From: Rhodospirillaceae bacterium
Lineage (GTDB): Bacteria; Pseudomonadota; Alphaproteobacteria; Rhodospirillales; Rhodospirillaceae
Reading direction: 5' to 3'
Assembly (NCBI GenBank): GCA_004297485.1
Contig: SCTM01000209.1
Location: forward strand, 1-33,007
DNA length: 33,007 nucleotides
The notes beneath the pieces were generated by a model. That model worked only from the letters and a program-made list of their open reading frames with translations. It did no database searches and was not told where the DNA came from. A program made the position numbers and the translations under genes. Within the stretch, counting starts at the first letter, position 1, and each line of letters begins with the position of its first letter. This document shows, in pieces, positions 15,422-24,005 of the stretch.

Positions 15422-16816
15422 ATGCCTATGTCTTTGCGTAACCTGACTGTTTTGGTGGGTTCGGTGCTGTGCCTTTTGACGGGACCGGTGGCTGGGCAAC
15501 AGACGGGAACACCGTTCACCGGCCCTGTGTTCGGTGCCGAGAGTTTTACCCTGGCAAATGGTTTGACGGTCGTGGCGATCCCCAATCACCGGGCGCCGGT
15601 CGTGAGCCACATGGTCTGGTACAAGATCGGCGCAGCCGACGAACAGCCCGGCAAATCCGGGCTCGCTCATTTCCTTGAACATCTCATGTTCAAAGGGACG
15701 GCACGTTATCCGGCGGGCAAGTTGACCGATATTGTCGCCCGCAACGGCGGCGACCAGAACGCTTTCACCAGCTACGACTATACCGCCTATTTCGAGAACA
15801 CAGCCGTCGCGCATCTGCCGCTGATGATGGATATCGAGGCGGATCGCATGCGTAACCTGAAGCTCGACGCGCCGGCCGTGAACACGGAGCGCGAAGTGAT
15901 CATCGAGGAACGGCGCATGCGGGTCGATAGCGTGCCTGCCGCCGTCTTGGGCGAGCGCCTGTCGCCGAGCCTATGGATGACAAATCACTACGGCATCCCG
16001 GTGATCGGCTGGGAGGCAGAGATGCGCGGGCTTTCCCGCGAGGACGCGCTTGCGTTCTATCGCGCGCACTATGCCGCGCACAATGCGATCGTTGTGGTTG
16101 CCGGCGATATTACCGCCGCACAACTGAAGCCGCTTGCAGAGAAATACTACGGCGCCATCCCGAAGACCGGCGATCCGGCGCCGCGCGTGCGGTCCACATA
16201 TCTGCCGCGCCGGGCGGATGTGCGCGTGGTGATGACCCATGAACGGGTGGAGCAACCGGAATGGTCGAGGCTGTATATAGCGCCAAGTTACAACGTCGGC
16301 GACCGCGTCGACGTCCACGGGCTCGAGGTGTTTGCGGAAATTCTCGGCGGCGGTTCGACGACGAAGCTTTATCGCACACTTGTGGTCGATCAAAAACTTG
16401 CGGCGGAAGCAAGCGCCAGCTACGAGCCGGACGCGATCTCCTACGGCACATTTTCTGTATTACTCACGCCCAATCCCGGCGTGCCTGTCGATAAGCTTGA
16501 AGCAGCCTACGATATGGCCCTGGAATCGATTTTACGTGATGGCATTTCCGACGCCGACGTGGCGCGAGCCAAGAGCCGCATGATCGCGCGGCTTGCCTAT
16601 GCCAAAGATTCGCCCATGAAGGCCGCCTATGAAGTCGGCAGCAGCCTCGCTGCCGGATTGACACTGGACGATATCGAGAACTGGCCGGCGGCGATCGCGA
16701 CGGTGACCGCCGATCAGGTGCGCGCGGCGGCGCATAAACTTGTCGCCACCGCTTCCACCGGCACCGGCATTCTGTTGCCGCAGCCCCAGGCCCAGGGTGC
16801 GGGAGCAGCGCCATGA
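15422..16816 (+). CDS. M16-family zinc metallopeptidase (catalytic subunit)
   Basis: A 464-residue exported peptidase of the insulinase/processing-peptidase family. An N-terminal signal segment (about 5-25) precedes an inverted zinc motif HFLEH (83-87: H83, H87, catalytic E86), with the third ligand at E163 in EVIIEERR, 76 residues on as expected. The two-domain M16B layout fits the length. It is probably periplasmic. It overlaps the next gene, a non-catalytic M16 homologue, by 4 bases (ATGA), matching known bacterial heterodimers in which one subunit supplies the zinc site and the other the R/Y substrate-binding pair. Confidence 0.95.
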   Translation: MPMSLRNLTVLVGSVLCLLTGPVAGQQTGTPFTGPVFGAESFTLANGLTVVAIPNHRAPVVSHMVWYKIGAADEQPGKSGLAHFLEHLMFKGTARYPAGKLTDIVARNGGDQNAFTSYDYTAYFENTAVAHLPLMMDIEADRMRNLKLDAPAVNTEREVIIEERRMRVDSVPAAVLGERLSPSLWMTNHYGIPVIGWEAEMRGLSREDALAFYRAHYAAHNAIVVVAGDITAAQLKPLAEKYYGAIPKTGDPAPRVRSTYLPRRADVRVVMTHERVEQPEWSRLYIAPSYNVGDRVDVHGLEVFAEILGGGSTTKLYRTLVVDQKLAAEASASYEPDAISYGTFSVLLTPNPGVPVDKLEAAYDMALESILRDGISDADVARAKSRMIARLAYAKDSPMKAAYEVGSSLAAGLTLDDIENWPAAIATVTADQVRAAAHKLVATASTGTGILLPQPQAQGAGAAP

Positions 16817-18198
16817 ACCAGATTTCACTGAGAAACGTTCTTCCGATACTTCTTGGGCTGTCGCTTCTGGTCCTTAGTATGCCGCGGGCATCGGCGGTCA
16901 CGGTCGCCGAGGTCAAAAGCCCGTCCGGCATCACCGCTTATCTGGCCGAGGATCACACGACGCCGGTGGTCGCGATCTCCTTCAGCTTCGCGGGCGGAAC
17001 CGCGCTCGATCCCGTCGACAAGCAGGGATTGTCCACCCTCGGCGCCGGCCTGCTAGATGAAGGCGCCGGCGACCTGGATTCCTTCGCCTTTCAATCGGCG
17101 CTCGACGATCAGGCTATTACCCTGCATGCCAGCGCGGATCGTGATGCAATTCAGGGTCAGCTTGTGACGACCACCGCGACATTGGCCGATGGGACGCGGC
17201 TCCTGCGTCTTGCGCTCAACCAGCCGCGGTTTGATCCCGACGCTCTTGAACGGGTTCGCCGCGAAGTCCTCGTAAATCTTGCGGCGGAATCCGAAGTTCC
17301 TGGACACCTGGCCAGCCGCCGGCTGTTCACGGATCTGTTCGGCGATCATCCCTATGCGCGGGAGGAGGCCGGCACGCCCGAAACCGTTGCCGTCCTGACC
17401 CGCGCGGACGTGCAGGCATGGGCAAGGACGCGTCTGGCGCGGGATCGTCTGTTGATCGGCGTGGCCGGTGATATTACGGCACAGGCGCTCGCCGGGGTTC
17501 TGGATGAGATCTTTGCCGGTCTCCCGACGACATCACCGGTTGCGGCCACGTTGCCGCAGGCGACGGTATCCTCCGCGCCGCGCATCGATCGCGTCGTTCG
17601 CGATCTGACCCAGACGACGATCTATATCGGCGCCCCCGGTATCGCACGCGGTGATCCCGATTGGTATGCCGCTACCGTCGCCGACTATATTTTCGGGTCC
17701 GGCTCGTTCTCGTCGCGTCTGATGAATGAAGTGCGCGAAAAGCGCGGATTGGCTTATACGGTGCGTAGTCAGTTGGCGCCGTTCGACTACGGGCCGGTGA
17801 TGATTGTCTCGGCGGGCACCCGTGCCAATGCAAGCGAGCAGAGCCTTGCGGTTATCCGCGACGAGTGGGCCAAAATGGTCAACCAGGGGCCGACCGCGAA
17901 GGAAATCGAAGGCGCGAAGGAATATCTCACCGGCGCATGGCCCTTGCGCTTTACTTCGACTGAGAGCATTGCCGGACTTCTGGTGCAGATTCAGCACGAT
18001 CATCTTGGTCTCGATTATTTTGAACGGCGCAATCAACTCATCAATGCGGTCACGCTTGACGACGTGCATCGTGTGGCACAGCGGCTGTACAAGCCGGACG
18101 AACTGACGGTGGTCATTGTCGGGCGCGCGCCCACGGCTGGTGCCGCCGATGTCGCGCCGTTACGGATGCCGCCCATGCGAAAGCGCGAGCCCGAATAA
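16813..18198 (+). CDS. M16-family peptidase homologue (non-catalytic subunit)
   Basis: A 461-residue partner of the preceding peptidase. A signal segment lies at about 8-29 (ending ASA). At the place of the zinc motif the sequence is KQGLSTLGAGLLDEGAGD, with no HxxEH, so it cannot bind catalytic zinc. In the C-terminal half, FSSRLMNEVREKRGLAYTV (about 299-317) holds the Arg and Tyr that bind substrate in M16B partners. The arrangement resembles mitochondrial alpha/beta processing peptidase and heterodimeric bacterial M16B proteins. Its stop overlaps the pgi start in TAATG. Confidence 0.93.
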   Translation: MNQISLRNVLPILLGLSLLVLSMPRASAVTVAEVKSPSGITAYLAEDHTTPVVAISFSFAGGTALDPVDKQGLSTLGAGLLDEGAGDLDSFAFQSALDDQAITLHASADRDAIQGQLVTTTATLADGTRLLRLALNQPRFDPDALERVRREVLVNLAAESEVPGHLASRRLFTDLFGDHPYAREEAGTPETVAVLTRADVQAWARTRLARDRLLIGVAGDITAQALAGVLDEIFAGLPTTSPVAATLPQATVSSAPRIDRVVRDLTQTTIYIGAPGIARGDPDWYAATVADYIFGSGSFSSRLMNEVREKRGLAYTVRSQLAPFDYGPVMIVSAGTRANASEQSLAVIRDEWAKMVNQGPTAKEIEGAKEYLTGAWPLRFTSTESIAGLLVQIQHDHLGLDYFERRNQLINAVTLDDVHRVAQRLYKPDELTVVIVGRAPTAGAADVAPLRMPPMRKREPE

Positions 18199-19805
18199 TG
18201 TCCACGGCAACTCTCACTAGATTGCCGGCGTGGACCGCGCTTGCGGACCACGCCCATGTCATGGCTGACAGGCCCATGCGGGCCTTGTTTGCCGCGGAGC
18301 CCAAGCGCTTCGACAACTTTTCGCGACGCCTCGGTCCGTTGCTGGTGGATTATTCCAAGCATCGTATCACCGCCGAGACCATGACCCTTCTGATGGCGCT
18401 GGCGCGCGCCCGCGACGTCGAAGGCGGACGGGCGGCCATGTTCGCCGGTCAACGAATCAATGTTACCGAGAACCGTGCCGTTCTTCATGTTGCGCTCCGC
18501 AATCTTTCCGATCGAGCCATGGCGGTTGACGGCCAGGATGTAATGCCTGACGTGCGCGCCGTCCGTGCACGCCTTAAATCCTTTTCCGAAGCGGTGCGCA
18601 GTGGTGCACGCCGTGGCGCCACGGGAAAGCCGATCCGGCATATCGTCAATATTGGTATCGGCGGTTCCCATCTCGGGCCCATGTTCGTCGCCGATGCTTT
18701 GAAGGACCATCAGCGTCCAGATCTTTCGCTGGATTTCGTGTCCAATCCGGATCGGACACAGATCGACGACGTGCTGAAGTCTCTCGATCCGGCGGCGACC
18801 TTATTCGTCATTTCGTCAAAGACCTTCACCACCGTCGAGACCATGGCTAATGCGCACGTGGCACAGGCATGGATAAAAGGGACCCTGGGCAACGCGGCAG
18901 TGCCCCATCACTTCGCGGCGATCTCCACGAACCTCAAGGCCGTGGCCGCGTTCGGCATCGACCCCGATGCGGTGTTCCCGATGTGGGATTGGGTCGGCGG
19001 TCGTTACTCTCTGTGGTCGGCCATCGGGCTGTCGGTGATTCTCGCGTGCGGCTACGATGTGTTCGCCGCGATGCTGGCGGGGGCGGAAGCCATGGATCGC
19101 CACTTCGAGCAGGCGCCGCTTGAGCAGAATTTGCCGGTGATCCTGGCGTTGCTGGGCATCTGGTATACGGACTTCTTCGCAGCACCGGCCCTGGCCGTCT
19201 TGCCGTACGATCACCGCCTGCGCCTGTTGCCGGCGCATCTCCAACAAGTGGACATGGAGAGCAACGGCAAGGGCGTGACCGTGGACGGGACACCCATCGG
19301 CAGGTCCGGCCCCATCGTCTTCGGCGGCGGCGGCTCGGACAGCCAGCATTCGTTCTTCCAGCTTTTGCATCAGGGGCCCCACTTGATTCCCTGTGATTTC
19401 GTCGTTGCTTTGCAAGGGGGTGATCAGGCCAGCCGCGACCTGTTGCTGGCCAATGCCTTTGCCCAGACCGAGGCTCTCATGCGCGGCCGGTCCCAGGATG
19501 AGGTCACCGGCACGGCCGAGGTTTTGAAGCCTCACCGCAGCTTTTCGGGCAACCGGCCATCGACTACAATCGTTCTAGACGCTGTGACCCCCGCGAGCCT
19601 GGGGATGCTGATCGCGCTCTACGAACACAAGGTGTTCGTTCAGGGGTTGATATGGGGGGTTGATTCCTTCGACCAGTGGGGTGTGGAACTCGGCAAGGAA
19701 CTGGCGACCGGTTTATTGCCGGCTTTGCGCGGCACGGGGGCCGCGCCTCGTGACAGTTCCACCGCCGGCTTGGTCGCGACCTATCGCGCGGCTCGGGGAG
19801 ACTGA
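18198..19805 (+). CDS. pgi: Glucose-6-phosphate isomerase
   Basis: A 535-residue cytosolic enzyme interconverting glucose-6-phosphate and fructose-6-phosphate. Both family signatures are present: DWVGGRYSLWSAIG near 262-275 and FDQWGVELGK at 491-500, the latter with the conserved Lys. Phosphate-binding GIGGSHLGP (about 154-162) and SKTFTTVET (about 206-214) also fit, as does SQHSFFQLLHQG. The ATG overlaps the preceding peptidase stop (TAATG), so it is translationally coupled to a periplasmic protease operon, an odd functional pairing that probably only reflects tight packing. Confidence 0.97.
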   Translation: MSTATLTRLPAWTALADHAHVMADRPMRALFAAEPKRFDNFSRRLGPLLVDYSKHRITAETMTLLMALARARDVEGGRAAMFAGQRINVTENRAVLHVALRNLSDRAMAVDGQDVMPDVRAVRARLKSFSEAVRSGARRGATGKPIRHIVNIGIGGSHLGPMFVADALKDHQRPDLSLDFVSNPDRTQIDDVLKSLDPAATLFVISSKTFTTVETMANAHVAQAWIKGTLGNAAVPHHFAAISTNLKAVAAFGIDPDAVFPMWDWVGGRYSLWSAIGLSVILACGYDVFAAMLAGAEAMDRHFEQAPLEQNLPVILALLGIWYTDFFAAPALAVLPYDHRLRLLPAHLQQVDMESNGKGVTVDGTPIGRSGPIVFGGGGSDSQHSFFQLLHQGPHLIPCDFVVALQGGDQASRDLLLANAFAQTEALMRGRSQDEVTGTAEVLKPHRSFSGNRPSTTIVLDAVTPASLGMLIALYEHKVFVQGLIWGVDSFDQWGVELGKELATGLLPALRGTGAAPRDSSTAGLVATYRAARGD

Positions 19806-19809
19806 GGCG

Positions 19810-19860
19810 ATGACGGATCGGAACATTTCACCGCGACGATTATTCCGGCGGATATTCTGA
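19810..19860 (+). CDS. Possible 16-residue mini-ORF between pgi and mutL
   Basis: An ATG at 19810 opens 16 codons encoding [16 protein letters not shown], ending in a TGA whose last base is the first base of the mutL ATG (TGATG). GGGGAG lies 9 bases ahead of the ATG. It could be a coupling peptide that delivers ribosomes to mutL, whose own Shine-Dalgarno is weak, or it could be chance. The peptide is Arg-rich and has no recognisable domain. Confidence 0.35.
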   Translation: MTDRNISPRRLFRRIF

Positions 19861-21695
19861 TGCCTATACGCCTTCTGCCGCCCAATCTGGTCAATCAAAT
19901 CGCCGCCGGTGAGGTGGTCGAACGGCCGGCGTCGGCGGCGAAGGAACTGGTCGAGAACGCCATCGATGCGGGCGCGACGCGCATCGACGTGGTGCTCAAC
20001 GACGGCGGCCGCGCGCTGATCGTCGTGACCGACAATGGCGGCGGCATGACACCCCAGGAATTGACCGTGGCGGTCGACCGCCATGCCACATCAAAGCTGC
20101 CCCAGGACGACCTCAGCAACATCGCCTATCTCGGTTTTCGCGGTGAAGCCTTGCCGGCGATCGGCTCGGTCGCGCGTCTTTCCATCACCAGCCGTACCGC
20201 CGAGGCTGACTCCGGCTGGTACATGGTCGTCGCGGGCGGCCGTAAGGATGGTCCCGTTCCGGCACCTCATCCCCGCGGCACCCGTGTCGAAGTGCGCGAT
20301 CTGTTTTATGCCACGCCGGCCCGGCTCAAGTTCCTGAAAGGCACGAGCACCGAGCTCACGTATACGGTCGATGCCATCGAACGCTTGGCAATGGCCCATC
20401 CCGACATCGCTTTCACCGTCACCGCCGACGGGCGGCCACGATTGAATCTGGCAGCCGGTTTGACCCAAGGCGATCTGTTCGACATTCATCTTGAGCGTTT
20501 GTCGGCGATTCTCGGCAAGGATTTCGCAGCCAACGCCATACCGGTGGCGGCAGAGCGCGAAGGCATCAAGCTGTACGGCTATATCGGCCTGCCCACGTTC
20601 AATCGTGGCAACGCCTTCGCCCAATATCTGTTCGTGAATGGCCGGCCGGTGCGCGACCGGCTTCTCACCGGCGCGGTCCGCGCCGCCTACCAGGATTTTC
20701 TGGCGGCGAGCCGCCATCCCTATGTCGTGCTGTTCCTTGAGGTGCCGCGATCGGAAGTGGATGTAAATGTCCATCCGGCGAAAGCCGAAGTGCGGTTTCG
20801 CGACGCGAGCCTGGTGCGCGGTTTGCTGGTCGGCGCGATCAAACATGCCCTTGCCGACGCCGGGCACCGAGCATCGACCACGACCGGTGTGTCGGCCCTG
20901 GCCGCCTTCCGGCCCGAGGGCCACCAGCAGGCGTTCGTCACCCGTGCTCCCATGGTGCAAGGTGCGACGGCCTTGGACACGGCCTATGCCATGCAGGCTC
21001 CTCTCGGCGAGCCGACGGGCGAGGAAGGGTTGGCCGAAGGAGTCTCGTTGTTCGACCTGCCGCCGTCCGCGCCCGAGGCCGGCACCACCGGCCAGAGCGG
21101 TGATGAGGCGATTTCCCATCCCCTCGGCGTTGCGCGGGCCCAGGTGCATGAAACCTACATCGTCGCCCAGACCGCCGATGGCATCGTCATCGTCGATCAG
21201 CACGCCGCCCATGAGCGGCTGGTGTACGAGCGCATGAAGGCCGCGCTTGCCACCGACGGCATCGCCCGGCAGATCCTGTTGCTGCCGGAAGTGGTCGAAC
21301 TGGACGAGCCTTCCGTGCAACGCCTGAACGCCCGTACGGCGGAATTGGCCGAATTGGGCCTGGTTTTGGAGCCGTTCGGGCCGGGGGCGGTGGCGGTGCG
21401 TGAGGTTCCGGCGATGATCGGCGACGGCGACGTGGTCGGGCTGGTGCGTGATCTGGCCGCCGATCTGGCGGCCCTGGACGAGGCCCTGACCCTCAAGGAC
21501 CGGCTCGCCGATGTGAGCGGAACCCTGGCCTGCCACGGGGCTATCAGGGCCGGCCGTCGGCTCAACGGCGCCGAGATGAACGCGCTTCTGCGCCAAATGG
21601 AAACCACCCCCCATGCGGGCCAGTGCAACCATGGACGTCCCACCTATGTGGAACTTAAACTGAAGGATATCGAGCGCCTGTTCGGGCGTCGTTAA
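19860..21695 (+). CDS. mutL: DNA mismatch repair protein MutL
   Basis: A 611-residue GHKL ATPase that couples MutS mismatch recognition to strand incision. The N-terminal ATPase motifs are [11 protein letters not shown] (29-39), DNGGGM (58-63) and GFRGEAL (92-98). A proline/glycine-rich linker (about 345-420) precedes the C-terminal dimerisation domain. That domain has the metal-binding endonuclease motif [12 protein letters not shown] (446-457), an ACHGAIRAG segment and CNHGRP near 589-594, so this is the incising type of MutL found in bacteria without MutH. No mutS is nearby. Confidence 0.97.
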   Translation: MPIRLLPPNLVNQIAAGEVVERPASAAKELVENAIDAGATRIDVVLNDGGRALIVVTDNGGGMTPQELTVAVDRHATSKLPQDDLSNIAYLGFRGEALPAIGSVARLSITSRTAEADSGWYMVVAGGRKDGPVPAPHPRGTRVEVRDLFYATPARLKFLKGTSTELTYTVDAIERLAMAHPDIAFTVTADGRPRLNLAAGLTQGDLFDIHLERLSAILGKDFAANAIPVAAEREGIKLYGYIGLPTFNRGNAFAQYLFVNGRPVRDRLLTGAVRAAYQDFLAASRHPYVVLFLEVPRSEVDVNVHPAKAEVRFRDASLVRGLLVGAIKHALADAGHRASTTTGVSALAAFRPEGHQQAFVTRAPMVQGATALDTAYAMQAPLGEPTGEEGLAEGVSLFDLPPSAPEAGTTGQSGDEAISHPLGVARAQVHETYIVAQTADGIVIVDQHAAHERLVYERMKAALATDGIARQILLLPEVVELDEPSVQRLNARTAELAELGLVLEPFGPGAVAVREVPAMIGDGDVVGLVRDLAADLAALDEALTLKDRLADVSGTLACHGAIRAGRRLNGAEMNALLRQMETTPHAGQCNHGRPTYVELKLKDIERLFGRR

Positions 21696-21736
21696 ACTCA
21701 GGCGCTTCATCAACTGGACGTGCCGCGGCCAGCATC

Positions 21737-22645
21737 ATGATCGGCGAATTTCTTCGCTATTGGACAACCTTGGCGCCTGAGCGGGCGCGCAAGTACGGCT
21801 ATCTCAAGCGGCTTATCGCTCTGGAATTCCGCGAGCGCCGTTGTCGCGGCGCCTGGGGGCCGCACCTGGCGCGGACGCGGCAGTACATCGTCAAGGCCAT
21901 TGATCTGGTGCCCCGGCCACGCAGTGTCGTGATCGTCGGTTCGGGCTTGCTGCTGGACGTGCCGTTAGAGGATCTCGCCGACCGGTTTGAGCGCGTCTAT
22001 CTGGTCGATATCTTTCATATGCCCCAGGTTCGCCGCGCGGTGCGGCGCTATTTCAATGTCAAGCTGCTCACCGGCGACGTCACCGGCATCTTCGCGATGT
22101 TCAAGGAGAACAAGGCGCCCGGTCCACGCACGCCGCCACCGCCGCCGCGCATTCCCCATCTCGCCGACGCGGACATGATCGTGTCCTGCAATTGCCTCAC
22201 CCAGCTCGCCGGGCCATTCAACGATTTGTTTCGGGCAACGCGCGGCTTCGCCGATGCGGACTGCGATCTGTTGTCCGCGCAAGTGATGGAGGCGCATGTC
22301 GCCGCGATCGCCCAGCAGGCCGCGGGCGTGGGCGTGCTGATCACTGATACGGAGCGGTTCGCCATGCAGGGCGACAAGATCGTCTCGCGCACCGATCTGC
22401 TCAAGACAGTGCGACTGCCGCCGCCGCCGCGGCCTCAGTTCGACGAGGAGTGGGATTGGTTGATCGCGCCCGCGCCTGAAGAACACCCTTCTCAGGACAT
22501 GCTGCACGTGGTGTCCGCCCGCATCTACGAGCGCCAGGTACCGGAGGAGAAGGTCGAAGCACAGGTCGTGGATACGGGCGAGCCTGTGGCAGATTTGCCG
22601 GCTGAAGACGGGCTCGCCGATGAGATCACGCCGCCGGTGCGCTGA
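21737..22645 (+). CDS. Conserved-looking hypothetical protein, possible Rossmann/methyltransferase-like fold
   Basis: A 302-residue cytosolic protein that I do not recognise by name. Residues 62-75 (RSVVIVGSGLLLDV) resemble a glycine-rich beta-alpha nucleotide or SAM-binding loop, and an acidic strand end follows at RVYLVDIFH (85-93), as in class I methyltransferases. DADMIVSCNCLTQL (about 144-157) could be the strand-4 region. Two proline runs (PPPPPR near 134-139 and PPPPRP near 223-228) interrupt the domain, and the acidic C-terminal tail looks disordered. It follows mutL by 41 bases in the same direction and may be co-transcribed. Methyltransferase function is inference. Confidence 0.65.
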   Translation: MIGEFLRYWTTLAPERARKYGYLKRLIALEFRERRCRGAWGPHLARTRQYIVKAIDLVPRPRSVVIVGSGLLLDVPLEDLADRFERVYLVDIFHMPQVRRAVRRYFNVKLLTGDVTGIFAMFKENKAPGPRTPPPPPRIPHLADADMIVSCNCLTQLAGPFNDLFRATRGFADADCDLLSAQVMEAHVAAIAQQAAGVGVLITDTERFAMQGDKIVSRTDLLKTVRLPPPPRPQFDEEWDWLIAPAPEEHPSQDMLHVVSARIYERQVPEEKVEAQVVDTGEPVADLPAEDGLADEITPPVR

Positions 22646-22690
22646 TGCGCGCCTCGCCGCCACCGGTTTAGAAAAAATGCTGTCGGTGCG

Positions 22691-23332
22691 TCAGGCCGCG
22701 CGCCGGGGTCGGCCGCGCGGACGCGGCGCATAATCCGCCGAGAGTTCAGCACCGCCGTTGGTGGCGGAACGAATGGCGGTAAGGGTCGCGTCGGGAATAG
22801 CTTCGTCGAACAGCGCGCGATAGGCGCTCGCGCGTGCCTCCGGCGTGGCACCGAGGGCGATATAAATCGGATGCGGCGTGATGAGCGCGTCCGCCTGGCC
22901 ATCGGCGTTGGCGCGATAGCTCGACCACCGGTAAGCACTTGCGCTGGCGGCGAGGCCGTTGCGCACGGGGTTCAGCTCGATGTAGCGGCTGCAGTTCAGC
23001 ACGTATCGTCCGTCGGAAATATTCGCGGCGCGATAGGGACCATCCCAGAGCGTGCCGGTACGGCCCTTGGTGCCGTTGATATGGCGGGTGTAGCGAATAC
23101 CCACGGACTGCATGCAGCGGCCGAGAGCCGCTGGAGTCGTGGCGGTCGCCAGCAAGTGGATATGGTTGGTCATCAGCACATAGGCGTGGATGGCCACGCC
23201 CTCGGCGAGCGCGGTCTGCGTCAGCCACTCAAGATATAAGCGCGCATCCTGGGGCCCGAAGAATACCGGGCTGCTGTTGTTGCCCCGTTGAAGCACATGC
23301 ACCGGCTGACCGGGGAGGTGACTGCGCTTCAT
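22691..23332 (-). mobile_element. REP-associated-type tyrosine transposase (RAYT-like, Y1/IS200 superfamily)
   Basis: A 213-residue HUH single-strand transposase-like protein. The metal-binding motif is H57-I-H59 in MTNHIHLLAT. Downstream it has SVGIRYTRHIN (a candidate catalytic Tyr at 81), LWDGPYRA, YIELNPVRNGL and YRWSSY (135-140), all hallmarks of the Y1 transposase domain in RAYTs. The tail RPRGRPRRAA is basic and AT-hook-like. The frame is intact. RAYTs are usually single-copy, vertically kept genes flanked by REP palindromes rather than ordinary insertion sequences. Two AT-rich palindromes lie immediately upstream, and the nearer one contains the ribosome-binding site. No IS-type terminal inverted repeats or target duplications were seen. 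Confidence 0.88.
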
Positions 23333-23351
23333 AAATATCTCCGATATATTT
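23333..23351. repeat. AT-rich palindrome at the transposase start, containing its ribosome-binding site
   Basis: AAATATCTCCGATATATTT is an imperfect palindrome (9-base arms with one mismatch around a single central base). It abuts the transposase ATG. Read on the minus strand it supplies GGAG (23342-23339) 6 bases before the start codon. It differs from the perfect copy at 26869-26887 by a few bases. Folding or protein binding here could limit translation of the transposase. Confidence 0.6.
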
Positions 23352-23365
23352 TATTGTAATGCCAT

Positions 23366-23386
23366 AAATATATCCGAGACATGTTT
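23366..23386. repeat. Second AT-rich palindrome copy upstream of the transposase
   Basis: A diverged copy, AAATATATCCGAGACATGTTT, lies 15 bases beyond the first. It is flanked by TGCC (23360-23363) and GGCA (23389-23392), giving short inverted ends. The rsmD stop is 20 bases further on. The pair forms a small head-to-head or tandem array in the 73-base gap between the transposase and rsmD. Confidence 0.45.
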
Positions 23387-23405
23387 TGGGCAAGAAAACT
23401 TTTGT

Positions 23406-24005
23406 TCAATCCGTTTGGAGAACGGTGACGGCGGCGCGGCCGGTGACGCGGCGGTCGATCAACGCGTAGCCCGGCGGCACGGCCACTTCCTCGTCGGCGC
23501 CGGTTTCGACCGTCACCAGGGCGCCGCAGCGCAGCCAGTTTTGGGTCGCAAGACCGGTCAGGATCGGCGCCACCAATCCCGTGCCATAAGGCGGGTCGAT
23601 AAGCGCGAGGTCGCACGGATGGGAGGATCGCGGCAGGGAGCGCACATCGGCCCGCAAAATCCGCGTGCGGTCCTCGGCGCCCAGCGCGACGATATTACGG
23701 TGGAGAAGGTCGAGGGCCACCGGCGCCTGTTCGATGAACGTGACATGGACCGCACCCCGCGACAGCGCCTCGAGCCCCAAGGCACCCGAACCGGCGCACA
23801 CGTCCACCACGTGCGCGCCCGCCAGGGTGAAACTCTGCGGCGCGAACGCATGCATGAGGCGGTTGAACAATGATTCCCGCGTGCGCTGGGCGGTGGGGCG
23901 GATGTCCCGATCGGCCGGCGCGGCGATCATGCGTCCGCGCCATAGGCCGCCGAGCAGGCGCAACTGTCCGGCTCCGATCTTGGACGGCGATTGCTGGCGT
24001 TTCAC
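23406..24005 (-). CDS. rsmD: 16S rRNA (guanine966-N2)-methyltransferase RsmD
   Basis: A 199-residue class I SAM-dependent methyltransferase that modifies G966 in 16S rRNA. The N-terminal RPTAQRTRESLFN (36-48) is a family signature. SAM-binding VDVCAGSGALGLEA (67-80) with acidic E92 follows, and the catalytic DPPY motif is at 137-140. The start codon is GTG at 24003-24005, overlapping the stop of the upstream pseudouridine synthase gene (GTGA), so the two are coupled. Normal length. Confidence 0.95.
   Translation of the reverse strand: MKRQQSPSKIGAGQLRLLGGLWRGRMIAAPADRDIRPTAQRTRESLFNRLMHAFAPQSFTLAGAHVVDVCAGSGALGLEALSRGAVHVTFIEQAPVALDLLHRNIVALGAEDRTRILRADVRSLPRSSHPCDLALIDPPYGTGLVAPILTGLATQNWLRCGALVTVETGADEEVAVPPGYALIDRRVTGRAAVTVLQTD

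Noticed and set aside
20091-21713. Long open frame antisense to mutL
   Set aside because: It lies fully opposite a clear mutL, has no recognisable motif, and is what GC-rich codon use produces on the opposite strand.
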